Below, piece by piece: positions 35,027 to 43,021 of a stretch of 64,000 nucleotides of DNA. This stretch comes from Sphingobium sp. MI1205 (GTDB lineage Bacteria > Pseudomonadota > Alphaproteobacteria > Sphingomonadales > Sphingomonadaceae). The notes beneath the pieces are model-generated. The model did no database searches, was not told the origin of the DNA, and saw only the letters and a program-made list of their open reading frames with translations. The DNA is taken from positions 223,489 through 287,488 of the forward strand of contig NZ_CP005191.1 in assembly GCF_001563285.1 (NCBI RefSeq), written 5' to 3'. The position numbers were made by a program, and so were the translations under genes. Numbering within the stretch: position 1 is the first letter of the stretch; every line of letters starts with the position of its first letter.

Positions 35027-36250
35027 GTTGGGATCATAATGTTGATGTACGCGCGCACGGTCATGGTAATTGCGCTTCTCGTTGAAGACACGATTCCCAT
35101 AGCGATTGACAATGAACATGCTGTCGCCCGGCGGAATCCATACGTCGCTTGGCACGCTTACATATTCCAGCGCCTCTTCCAGCACGATCTCGGCGCGCCA
35201 GGCGCTTCCCATATTGCCAAGCTTCGCTCCAACAGCCCCGGCAATCGATACAAAGTCGCCAGTATTGGTCGGCACCCCGCAACCGCCATAGACCGGCCCT
35301 GTCTGATGGAGATTGAGCATTTCGCGATTATAGGTGAACCCGCCCGTTGCGAAGATCACGCCTTTGCGCGCGCCAAAGGAAACCTCCTTCCCGTCGTTCA
35401 GCGCCTCGACGCCGAGCACCGCGCCATCCCCGTCGGTAACCAGGCGGACAACCTGGTGGCTGGTGAGCAGGGGAATGCCATAAGCGTCGATGCGCGCCTT
35501 GATCTGGCGCATCAACTCCGCGCCGAATCCTGGCGACCCATCAGGCTTGATGGGTCCGAGGCACCGTCCGCGAGGCACCTTATTGTTGCCGTCGAGCACG
35601 CCATAGTCAGGCAGATCGGTTCCCTGGCCGTCGGGAAGGACATGAAAGCGGCCTATCTCGGCTGCCTTGATTTCCCGCAACATGTCCGTCATCGGCGACG
35701 CGTTGTCGTAAAACGCCTCAAGCAGTTTGTAGACATCCTCACCCAGGCCGAGCGTCGGTGAATTGCTGTCGAAAAGATGCGGATATGAATAGGCAGCGCA
35801 ATAAGCCAGGAGCGAAGCCTTTGGATCCTCGATCCCCCGCTCCTTCAGCCTGAAATTATTGGGCACCCAGAAAGCCCCACCGGATTTCGCGGACGTACCG
35901 CCATATACCGGCGCTTTTTCCAGCATGAGGACCTTCGCGCCGTCCTTGGCAGCCGCAAGTGCGGCAACCGAGGCGGCCGCGCCGCTGCCGACCACGACTA
36001 TATCCGCGATTTGGGTCCACTGCCGGCCCACCGCGGCAACAGCCGGAGCAGATGCCGCAGCACCCAGGGTGGAAACCGCCAGCCCCGCGCCGCCGGCCTG
36101 GATGAAAGCGCGGCGAGATAACCGCGATCGCTCTGCCGATTGCTTCAAGAATGCCCTCCACCGGTCGAACGACCCAAAGCCGCCGACCGTCTCTCCTGCG
36201 TCGAAGTCAATGCTCCGCCCTTCTTTTACCGAAGCGAGATCACGTCGCAC
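35027..36250 (-). pseudogene. Tat-exported FAD dehydrogenase (ketosteroid/fumarate-reductase type), 3' end cut by IS6100
   Basis: From a GTG at 36250, about 408 residues remain. A twin-arginine leader (RLSRRAFIQAGGAGLAVSTL) near residue 43 precedes the FAD-binding motif DIVVVGSGAAASVAALAAAKDG and EKAPVYGGTSAKSGGAFWVP, typical of the FAD_binding_2 family that includes 3-ketosteroid dehydrogenases and flavocytochrome c. Sequence ends at HQHYDPNG, where IS6100 starts, so the C-terminal part of the FAD domain is gone. The family oxidizes ring ketones at Delta positions. A strong promoter with the module's shared operator lies upstream at 36265-36294. Confidence 0.82.
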
Positions 36251-36264
36251 CTCGATACAAGGAA

Positions 36265-36294
36265 AGGATAGATTACCAAATGGTCACATGTCAA
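36265..36294 (-). promoter_or_regulatory. Promoter with TTACCA-N2-TGGTCA operator (FAD dehydrogenase)
   Basis: On the minus strand: -35 TTGACA (36294-36289), an 18-bp spacer and -10 TATCCT (36270-36265). The palindrome TTACCAAATGGTCA at 36273-36286 fills the spacer. A repressor bound there would block RNA polymerase. Confidence 0.7.
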
Positions 36295-36576
36295 CCGCGC
36301 CTGATCTCCGCATCGGCAAGCACGAGAAGGCAAATGGGGCCATCCCGAAACATCTTTCGATGGGCGGCGCTCATGCTTCTAACGGACCAGGCGGGCGAAA
36401 TTGCAAGCCCGATCGGCAATGCTGAATGGGGGGCCACCATTCGGCGCCAGGTGCCCCGGCGTGACTCATCTCCAATCGCGAGTCGCGTTGTGTTTGAGTT
36501 CTCCATCCATATAAAATTGGGCATCCACACGACAAGCGTCATGTGAATGCCCAACTAATCACTTGTATATATAAGA

Positions 36577-37047
36577 TTATGCGCCGGACGGTGCGAAATG
36601 AATGCCGGGCGGTGCGAAATGAATGCCGGCCAGCGGGGTGAAATAGTTCGTGCATGCGTTGCGCTTAGAGAACTTCCACACCCCGTCACGGCGCTCATAC
36701 TCATCCGTGAAGACCGCAGCGATAAGAATCGACTGATTACCTTCGACGAGATTTCCAAGGAGAAGGACGTCGCCAATACCATTTACCTTGTCCGCGCTCA
36801 CAAATTCCAAGCGCAGATTGGTTCCATAATGAATACATTCGTGAAACATTGGCCAGAGTACGTTATTGGCCAAATCGAGGGCGCCTTCCGGGCCCTTGTA
36901 GGTGCCGATTCCCTCAATGGTCCACTCTGCATCATCCCACCAAATAGAAGCGAGACGGCCCTCTTGGCGCTTGTCTACGGCAATGAGCTTGTCAGAGTAG
37001 AGGTCCTGAATCGCGGCCCGGCTTGCAAGTCTGTCTAGATCACTCAT
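36577..37047 (-). CDS. linA: HCH dehydrochlorinase LinA (UT26-like, type 2)
   Basis: 156 aa, MSDLDRLASRAAIQDLYSD at the N-terminus, which I recognise as LinA. It is an SnoaL/NTF2-like barrel with no cofactor. Catalytic Asp25 (VDKRQE region) and His73 (ECIHYG), plus pocket residues Lys20, Phe68, Cys71, Leu96, Phe113, Arg129, Ala131 and Thr133, match the UT26-type (LinA2) set and not the LinA1 set. LinA removes HCl twice from gamma-HCH to a tetrachlorocyclohexadiene, probably in the periplasm. The ribosome site AGGAGAT precedes the ATG. The GC content looks lower than its neighbours. It lies 60 bp downstream of, and co-directional with, an SDR gene that has the shared operator. The C-terminus carries a short tandem repeat. 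Confidence 0.95.
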   Translation of the reverse strand: MSDLDRLASRAAIQDLYSDKLIAVDKRQEGRLASIWWDDAEWTIEGIGTYKGPEGALDLANNVLWPMFHECIHYGTNLRLEFVSADKVNGIGDVLLLGNLVEGNQSILIAAVFTDEYERRDGVWKFSKRNACTNYFTPLAGIHFAPPGIHFAPSGA

Positions 37048-37107
37048 TTTGTATCTCCTAGTTGAATATAATCCCGTAATCTTAGCAGGATCGAGGGCAT
37101 CAAGGAT

Positions 37108-37860
37108 TTAGGCCGCAGAAGACCAGCCGCCATCGATGAACAGTTCCGTTCCAGTAACATATTTAGCTTCGTCTGACAGAAGATATAGCGCCCCATAAGC
37201 GATATCGTTCGGCTCGCCAAGATCGCCCATCGGGATCTGCGCTTTGTACCATTCAACCTGCTCGGGCGTGACGTTCGCCTGCATCGGCGTCTTCATGCCA
37301 CCAGGAACGATGGTGTTCACCCGCACCCCTTGCCCGACATATTCCAGCGCAGCCACCTTGGTCATCGCGCGTACCGCAGACTTGGTCGCCGCATAGCTGA
37401 TCAAGCCAGGCTCACAGATGACGCTGACGAGCGAACTGATGTTTAGGATCGCACCATTTCCCGACTTCGCAATTTCCGGCGCAACCATCTTCAGGCCCAG
37501 GAAAAGCGCAGTCTGGTTGACCGCGATCATCTTGCTCCAGCCTTCGAGCGTCTCGTCCTGGATCATCGCGCCGTGGATGATGCCCGCGGTGTTGTAAAGC
37601 GTCGTGAGCTTCCCAAAGGCCCCAACCGCCGCCTCGACAGCCCCCGCCCAGCTCGCAGCATCGGTGATATCCAGCCGCACGAATAGGGCCTCGCCCCCGC
37701 TTTCCTGAATCTCGGCCACGACCTTGTTGCCCATTTCGACATTCAGATCGGCGACGACGACCTTGGCGCCCTCCTTGGCAAAAAGCCGAGCCTGCGCTGC
37801 ACCCAGGCCGCTCGCCGCGCCCGTTACGAGCGCGACTTTTCCTGCCATTCTGTTGCTCAT
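37108..37860 (-). CDS. SDR dehydrogenase, LinX paralogue
   Basis: 250 aa classical SDR: VTGAASGLGAAQARLF cofactor motif, NTAGI near 88, catalytic NISSL and YAATK, and C-terminal FIDGGWSSAA. It is close to LinX at 38151 over its full length (same start NRxAGKVAL, same QIPMGxLGxPxDIA block), so the two arose by duplication. Substrates in this subgroup are cyclic alcohols, including hydroxysteroids. It heads a pair with linA. A 20-bp tandem duplication covers its start codon (see 37841-37880), and an operator of the module lies at 37991-38004. Confidence 0.88.
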   Translation of the reverse strand: MSNRMAGKVALVTGAASGLGAAQARLFAKEGAKVVVADLNVEMGNKVVAEIQESGGEALFVRLDITDAASWAGAVEAAVGAFGKLTTLYNTAGIIHGAMIQDETLEGWSKMIAVNQTALFLGLKMVAPEIAKSGNGAILNISSLVSVICEPGLISYAATKSAVRAMTKVAALEYVGQGVRVNTIVPGGMKTPMQANVTPEQVEWYKAQIPMGDLGEPNDIAYGALYLLSDEAKYVTGTELFIDGGWSSAA

Positions 37861-37880
37861 CCTGCCATTCTGTTGCTCAT
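37841..37880 (-). repeat. 20-bp tandem duplication over the SDR start codon
   Basis: CCTGCCATTCTGTTGCTCAT occurs twice back to back (37841-37860 and 37861-37880). On the coding (minus) strand the first copy gives a 7-codon frame, MSNRMAG, whose TGA stop overlaps the true ATG (ATGA). The original ribosome site (GGAGGCACAGG) now serves the mini-frame. Confidence 0.85.
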
Positions 37881-37990
37881 CCTGTGCCTCCTAAATAGCT
37901 TGAGCGCGCAATTCAGACCCGCGTCGCTGAGGGTTCTTTTTTCCGATGCACAACAACTGGGCCGATCACCGGACCTTGATCCAAGCACAA

Positions 37991-38004
37991 TTACCAGTTG
38001 GTAG
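37991..38004 (-). promoter_or_regulatory. Operator TTACCA-N2-TGGTAG before the SDR-linA pair
   Basis: TTACCAGTTGGTAG, 131 bp upstream of the SDR start. On the minus strand a TTGACT -35 overlaps its right flank; no strong -10 is visible. Confidence 0.65.
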
Positions 38005-38150
38005 TCAAGCTGGATTCTGAGGAACCGGACCGAAAAGTGAGACTAAATGTCCAAGTCCCCTGGCCCGCTAATGCTGCCCCTTTGCGCGCGGCACGCAGCC
38101 GCGCGCTTTCACTTTCTAATGCTGTGTTTTCACAAATAATATCAATGAGT

Positions 38151-38903
38151 TCAAACACCCACGGACCAGCCTCCGTCAATCGGCAGATCCACGCCAGTAA
38201 TATATTTCGCCTCGTCAGAGGCCAGAAAAAGCGCGCCGTTGGCAATGTCGATCGGGTCACCGAGCTTTCCCATGGGGATCTGGCTTGTCTGCTGCTTCAG
38301 CACGTCAGGGGGGACATTCGCCGTGATCGGCGTGTTCATTCCGCCGGGCACGATCGTATTCACCCGAACGCCGCGGTCCACAAACTCCAGCGCCGCCGCC
38401 TTGCTCATGATGCGCACGGCCGCTTTGGTGGCACAGTAGCTGGCATTGCCGGCGGTGGGAAACATGCCGATCAACGAACTGATGTTGATGATCGAGCCAT
38501 TGCCCGACTTCACCAGCTCGGGGATTGCCGCCTTGATTCCGAGGAAGATAGCAGTCTGATTGACCGCCACCATCTTGTTCCAGCCTTCAATGCTCTCCTC
38601 CTCGAAGCCGCCAGGATGAATGATACCGGCAGTGTTGGATAGAGTCGTAAGCCCGCCAAAAGCCTCGACGGCAGCGGCAATCGCATTATTCCAGCTCGCC
38701 GCATCGGTAACATCCAACCGAATGAAGAGCGCATCGCCACCAGCAGCCCTGATTTCGGCTACGACGCCCTTGGCCATCTCTTCATTGAGGTCGCCGATTA
38801 CGACCTTGGCGCCTTCTTCCGCGAAACGCTTCGCCTGAGCGGCGCCGAGCCCGCTCGCTCCACCCGTGATGAGCGCAACCTTGCCTGCGAGTCTGTTAGC
38901 CAT
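38151..38903 (-). CDS. linX: SDR dehydrogenase LinX
   Basis: 250 aa. The sequence from MANRLAGKVALITGGASGLG to LPIDGGWSVGV is what I recall for LinX of HCH degraders. Cofactor motif at residues 14-21, NTAGI at about 88, Ser in NISSL, YCATK catalytic pair. LinX was reported to oxidize 2,5-dichloro-2,5-cyclohexadiene-1,4-diol, the job done in the pathway mainly by LinC. Its place in a regulon with steroid- or terpenoid-type enzymes suggests another native substrate. Its promoter region shares 367 bp with the acyl-CoA dehydrogenase and contains two operators. Confidence 0.85.
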   Translation of the reverse strand: MANRLAGKVALITGGASGLGAAQAKRFAEEGAKVVIGDLNEEMAKGVVAEIRAAGGDALFIRLDVTDAASWNNAIAAAVEAFGGLTTLSNTAGIIHPGGFEEESIEGWNKMVAVNQTAIFLGIKAAIPELVKSGNGSIINISSLIGMFPTAGNASYCATKAAVRIMSKAAALEFVDRGVRVNTIVPGGMNTPITANVPPDVLKQQTSQIPMGKLGDPIDIANGALFLASDEAKYITGVDLPIDGGWSVGV

Positions 38904-39012
38904 TCTTCATCCTCCGAAAATGCTCAACTGCGCGAATTGACTTCGCTTCAGCCTTGACCACATCGCCAGTGGCCCCATGTGCCTGGCACCAGCCTGAAAG
39001 ATCAGAGCATAC

Positions 39013-39026
39013 TTACCACATGGTTA
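39013..39026 (-). promoter_or_regulatory. Operator TTACCA-N2-TGGTTA before linX
   Basis: TTACCACATGGTTA, 110 bp upstream of the linX start, in the 367-bp divergent gap 38904-39270. A -10-like TATGCT lies next to it on the minus strand. Otherwise the gap holds no gene. Confidence 0.6.
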
Positions 39027-39225
39027 CAAGCCTGCTTTGCGAGAGGACGAAATGCCCTCTTGTCCAGCCGGGGCGAAAGGCGCTGGTTCATACTCTATGT
39101 TCTACAATGGCTTCCTTTACAGCGTTCGCGGCCTGCAATCTCCGACTCGAAGTGAAAAAGCCTACGCAGATGGCGCATGCCCTCCTTTTATCGAATCGCT
39201 TGGATCATGCAGGGGTTAATGATAA

Positions 39226-39239
39226 TTACCATGTGGTCA
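39226..39239 (+). promoter_or_regulatory. Operator TTACCA-N2-TGGTCA before acyl-CoA dehydrogenase
   Basis: TTACCATGTGGTCA, 31 bp upstream of the ATG at 39271, overlapping the end of a candidate promoter (TTGGAT at 39200, GATAAT at 39221). A protein here would sit on the start-site region. Confidence 0.65.
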
Positions 39240-39270
39240 TCATGCCCATGGGCCAGATAAGGACTGCAAT

Positions 39271-40509
39271 ATGAATTTCACGATGTCGCCCGCGGAAACC
39301 ATGTGGCGTGATCGGGTCCGTAATTTCATGAACGATGTGGTTCGGCCCCATGATGAGACCTATGCCGCGCAGCAGGCTAGTGGAGAGCGGTGGAAGACTC
39401 TGCCGATAATCGAGGAATTGAAGGAGCGCGCGAAAGCGGACGGCATATGGAATCTTTTCATGCCGCCGCTGGCCGGCCACAATCCCGTCGACAGCAGCTT
39501 CGAGTTCGTCGCTCCGGGCCTTACCAATCTGGAATATGCCTCCTGCGCGGAAGAGATGGGCCGCATCGAATGGGCGTCCGAGGTGTTCAACTGCTCCGCG
39601 CCCGATACCGGCAACATGGAGGTCCTGCACCGCTATGGAACTCGCGAGCATAAGGAGCGCTGGCTCCGGCCGCTGATGGAGGGGAAGATTCGCTCGGTCT
39701 TTCTGATGACCGAGCCGCGAGTCGCATCCTCTGACGCCACCAATATCGAAACCTCCATCGTTTGTGACGGCGACCATTATGTGATCAACGGCCGCAAATG
39801 GTGGTCTTCGGGCATAGGCGATCCTCGATGCTCGGTCGGCATTCTCATGGGAAAGACCGATCCTGATGCCCCGCGCCATGCTCAGCAGAGCATGATCCTC
39901 CTGCCGCTCGACACGCCGGGGGTTAAGGTTCTGCGAATGCTTCCTGTGTTTGGCTATGACGATGCGCCTCATGGTCATGGCGAAGTCGAGCTGAAGGATG
40001 TTCGCGTTCCGGTCGAGAATATGCTGCTCGGCGAGGGGCGCGGCTTTGAAATTGCTCAGGGGCGATTGGGGCCAGGCCGAATCCATCACTGTATGCGCAC
40101 GATTGGCTTGGCCGAGGAAATCTTGAAGAAAATGGTGGAGCGGCTCCTTTCGCGCACTGCCTTTGGGAAACGCCTAGCAGAGCATTCCATCTGGGAGCAG
40201 CGGATCGCCGAAGCACGGACGTCACTTGAAATGACCCGCCTCCTATGCCTCAAGGCCGCCGACGTGATGGACAAGCTTGGGGCCAAGGCAGCACAAGCGG
40301 AAATCGCGATGATCAAGGTGGCGGGGCCGCATATGGCGTTGAAGATCGCCGACGATGCGATCCAGGCGCATGGCGGCGCGGGCGTCGCCGACGACTTCGG
40401 CCTTGCGCGCGCCTATGCACATCTCCGCACAATGCGCCTGGTGGATGGGCCGGATGAGGTTCACAACCGCGCGATCGCTCGCCTCGAAATGCGCCGCTAT
40501 CGTCAATAG
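39271..40509 (+). CDS. Acyl-CoA dehydrogenase (ACAD10/11-like)
   Basis: 412 aa, three-domain acyl-CoA dehydrogenase. N-helical domain, middle beta domain with [20 protein letters not shown] and [12 protein letters not shown]-helical domain with [18 protein letters not shown] and [12 protein letters not shown], and the terminal [15 protein letters not shown] of the ACAD10/11 subgroup. Oxidizes an acyl-CoA at the alpha-beta position with FAD. The subgroup often handles branched or hydroxylated acyl groups. Alone on the plus strand between divergent linX and convergent gor. Confidence 0.9.
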   Translation: MNFTMSPAETMWRDRVRNFMNDVVRPHDETYAAQQASGERWKTLPIIEELKERAKADGIWNLFMPPLAGHNPVDSSFEFVAPGLTNLEYASCAEEMGRIEWASEVFNCSAPDTGNMEVLHRYGTREHKERWLRPLMEGKIRSVFLMTEPRVASSDATNIETSIVCDGDHYVINGRKWWSSGIGDPRCSVGILMGKTDPDAPRHAQQSMILLPLDTPGVKVLRMLPVFGYDDAPHGHGEVELKDVRVPVENMLLGEGRGFEIAQGRLGPGRIHHCMRTIGLAEEILKKMVERLLSRTAFGKRLAEHSIWEQRIAEARTSLEMTRLLCLKAADVMDKLGAKAAQAEIAMIKVAGPHMALKIADDAIQAHGGAGVADDFGLARAYAHLRTMRLVDGPDEVHNRAIARLEMRRYRQ

Positions 40510-40552
40510 TTGAATTGCCGACCCTGTTATTCGGTCGCAATGACCAGCTAAC

Positions 40553-40586
40553 GGCCTGCCGGTCGCGTTCAGGCGAACGGCAGGCC
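40553..40586. terminator. Bidirectional hairpin between convergent genes
   Basis: GGCCTGCCG (40553-40561) pairs with CGGCAGGCC (40578-40586) around a 16-nt loop, between the convergent acyl-CoA dehydrogenase and glutathione reductase genes. No long T-run. Confidence 0.5.
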
Positions 40587-40643
40587 AAGCGCATGACCGA
40601 CGCAGCGCCCAGGCGCATACGTCGGTAGCTGGCAACCCAAGCC

Positions 40644-41990
40644 CTACCGCATCAGCACCAGTTCCTCGGCCATAGAGGGATGCAGTGCTACGGTATCGTC
40701 GAACTGGGCCTTGGTGAGCCTCGCCTTCACCGCGATCGCGGCGGCCTGCAGGATTTCAGGCGCGTCGGGGCCGATCATGTGGATGCCGACCACCACGTCG
40801 GTCTCAGGATGGACGACCAGCTTGTAGAGCGCGCGCTCGTGGCGGTCGGCGAGCACATTCTTCATCGCCCGGAAGTCGGAGGTGTAGACCTTGACCTCAC
40901 CGAGCTTGTTGCGCGCCTCGGCCTCGGTCATGCCCACGCCCGCCATCGGCGGATGGCTGAATACGGCGGACGGGATGCAGCCATAATCGACCCGGCGGGG
41001 ATTATTGCCGAACACAGTGTCGGCAAAGGCCTGGCCCTCGCGGATCGCGACCGGCGTCAGCTGCACCCGGTTGGTGACGTCGCCCACCGCATAGATGCTG
41101 GCGCAGCTCGAGCGGTTGTCGTCGTCCACCTTGATCGCGCCCTTGGCGTCGAGTGCGACGTCGGCCGTCTCCAGCCCGAGATTTTCGGTATGCGGGCGTC
41201 GGCCGGTGGCGAATAGCAGCATGTCGGCCGGGATCGGCTCATGGCCGGTCATGTGCACCAGCAGCGAGCCGTCCGGTTGCTTGTCGACCTTCTCGAAGGC
41301 GACGTGGAATTTGAACTCGATCCCCTTGGTCATCGAGATCTGGAGCAGCCGGTCGCGGATCTGCTCGTCATAGCCGCGCAGGATCACGTCGGTGCGGTTG
41401 ACCAGCGTCACATGCGCACCAAACTGGTGGAAGATGCCGGCAAATTCATTGGCGATATAGCCCGCCCCTGCGATCACCACGCGCTTGGGGAAGGTATCGA
41501 GATGGAACACTTCATTCGAGGTGATGCCATGCTCGGCCCCCGGAAAATGGGGTACGATCGGCCAAGCGCCGGTTGCGATCAGGATTTTGCCGGCGGTGAT
41601 CGTCTGGCCCGAGCCGAGCAGCACCTCATGCGGCCCGGCGACGGTCGCCCGCTCGCGGATGATCTCGACCTTATTGTTGCCGAGCGTCTCGGTGTAGAGA
41701 CCTTCGAGCCGCGAGACCTCGGCGAGCACATTGTCGCGCAGCGCCGACCAGTCAAATTCGCAATCGGGCACCTTCCAGCCAAAGCGCCGTGCATCCTGCA
41801 GATCCTCGGCGAAATGCGAGCCATAGACGAGCAGCTTCTTGGGCACGCAGCCCCGGATCACGCAGGTGCCGCCCACCCGATGCTCCTCGGCGACCGCCAC
41901 CCGCGCGCCATAGGCTGCCGAAACCCGCGCCGCGCGCACTCCGCCCGAGCCCGCCCCAATGACGAACAGATCATAGTCGTAGGTCAACAT
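40644..41990 (-). CDS. gor: Glutathione-disulfide reductase
   Basis: 448 aa flavoprotein. FAD motif VIGAGSGGVRAARV, redox disulfide in GGTCVIRGCVPKKLLVYGS (the glutathione-reductase type, not the NVGCIPSK type of lipoamide dehydrogenase), NADPH motif VIAGAGYIANEFAG, and the C-terminal HPSMAEE with catalytic His-Glu. Reduces GSSG with NADPH. It might support glutathione-dependent steps such as LinD, but no such gene is in this window. No operator seen upstream. Confidence 0.93.
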   Translation of the reverse strand: MLTYDYDLFVIGAGSGGVRAARVSAAYGARVAVAEEHRVGGTCVIRGCVPKKLLVYGSHFAEDLQDARRFGWKVPDCEFDWSALRDNVLAEVSRLEGLYTETLGNNKVEIIRERATVAGPHEVLLGSGQTITAGKILIATGAWPIVPHFPGAEHGITSNEVFHLDTFPKRVVIAGAGYIANEFAGIFHQFGAHVTLVNRTDVILRGYDEQIRDRLLQISMTKGIEFKFHVAFEKVDKQPDGSLLVHMTGHEPIPADMLLFATGRRPHTENLGLETADVALDAKGAIKVDDDNRSSCASIYAVGDVTNRVQLTPVAIREGQAFADTVFGNNPRRVDYGCIPSAVFSHPPMAGVGMTEAEARNKLGEVKVYTSDFRAMKNVLADRHERALYKLVVHPETDVVVGIHMIGPDAPEILQAAAIAVKARLTKAQFDDTVALHPSMAEELVLMR

Positions 41991-42028
41991 CCAATAATCC
42001 CAACCAAGTAAGTGTTGTTTTTCTACAG

Positions 42029-43021
42029 CTAGAGGGCGCGCGCATCGAGTCGTCCGCCTCCATCCCCGAGCAGACCGCCGACTCCCATGCCGGCGATCAC
42101 ATCGCTATCCACGCCGAACCCAGCGAAGAGCCGCTCCAATATCAGATCAACTCCATTACGCAGGGGGCTACGTGCACAACCCGGCAACCCAATGACAGCC
42201 CGCCTGCGCAACCAACCGAGGCACAGGAGATTGCCGGGATCGACCGGCATTCCCACCCGCTCCACGCGCCCGCCCGCTTGTCGAATGGCCGCGGGGACCA
42301 CATCTTCGCGGTCGGCCGTCGCCGATGCCGCCATGATCAGCACAAGATCCGCCTCCGAAGAGTCCGCGAGCAAATTGGTTAGAGCCGCTTCATCATGATC
42401 GCAGATCCACACATGATTCAAATGTCCGCCAAGCCTCTCGACTCGCTGCCTTATAACGGTTTCGGTCTTGGCGAGAAGCTTGAGGCTTACGCTGCCTAGA
42501 CTGGTTTGCACGAGATTGACCGAGAGGGGCCCGAATGCAGCTATACGGACCTTGCAACCATCCGCGACTTGCCCCGCTGAGACAAGTTCGGCTCGGGGCA
42601 CCGCATAGGGAATTATCTTGACGGTGCCTACCACGTCGCCCGCGCGCACCGGCGTCATCGGCGCGACGGCGGCGAATGTGATCGCCTCCGTTGCCCGATT
42701 GAGCTTGCCTATGCCGTCGGGTGCATAAACGAGAAGGCCGTTCGTCTCGGCGATCAGATCAGCCCGCCCATGGACGGGAGGTTCGGCGCGGACATGATCT
42801 CCGGCCAGCCTCTGCGCAATCGCCATCGCGACATCATTTTCACCAATATCGTCCGTATCGAGCCGAGCAACGGTGAGCGCTTCCAATCCCGCATGCCGGA
42901 CCGCCGCCAGATCATCGCAATCGAGCACGCGCCCTTTTGGCAAGCGGCGTCCCGGAATCGAGAGGCTATGGGCCAGGATCGCACCCTCGGCCTCTTCCAG
43001 CGATACCCGTCCAAACCTCAC
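42029..43021 (-). CDS. Molybdopterin-binding (MoeA/CinA-like) protein
   Basis: 330 aa. N-terminal MoeA-like segment (EAEGAILAHSLSIPGRRLPKGRVL) and a C-terminal molybdopterin-binding fold (DLVLIMAASATADREDVVPAAIRQ, GMPVDPGNLLCLGW, VIGLPGCARSP). It overlaps xdhC by 4 bp. Such pairs mature xanthine-dehydrogenase-type molybdenum hydroxylases by handling molybdopterin or sulfuration. The hydroxylase itself is not in this window. Confidence 0.78.
   Translation of the reverse strand: MRFGRVSLEEAEGAILAHSLSIPGRRLPKGRVLDCDDLAAVRHAGLEALTVARLDTDDIGENDVAMAIAQRLAGDHVRAEPPVHGRADLIAETNGLLVYAPDGIGKLNRATEAITFAAVAPMTPVRAGDVVGTVKIIPYAVPRAELVSAGQVADGCKVRIAAFGPLSVNLVQTSLGSVSLKLLAKTETVIRQRVERLGGHLNHVWICDHDEAALTNLLADSSEADLVLIMAASATADREDVVPAAIRQAGGRVERVGMPVDPGNLLCLGWLRRRAVIGLPGCARSPLRNGVDLILERLFAGFGVDSDVIAGMGVGGLLGDGGGRLDARAL

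Noticed and set aside
36577..37047. Assignment as LinA type 1
   Set aside because: Positions 20, 96, 131 and 133 are Lys, Leu, Ala and Thr, the UT26/LinA2 set; type 1 has Gln, Cys, Gly and Met as I recall.
38151..38903. Assignment as linC
   Set aside because: LinC starts and ends differently (a SLDGKT-like start and different C-terminus as I recall it); the NRLAGKVALITGG start and GGWSVGV end fit LinX.
40644..41990. Lipoamide dehydrogenase (E3) for the E1-lipoyl operon
   Set aside because: The active-site segment is GGTCVIRGCVPKK, the glutathione-reductase form, not the GGTCLNxGCIPSK form of E3.
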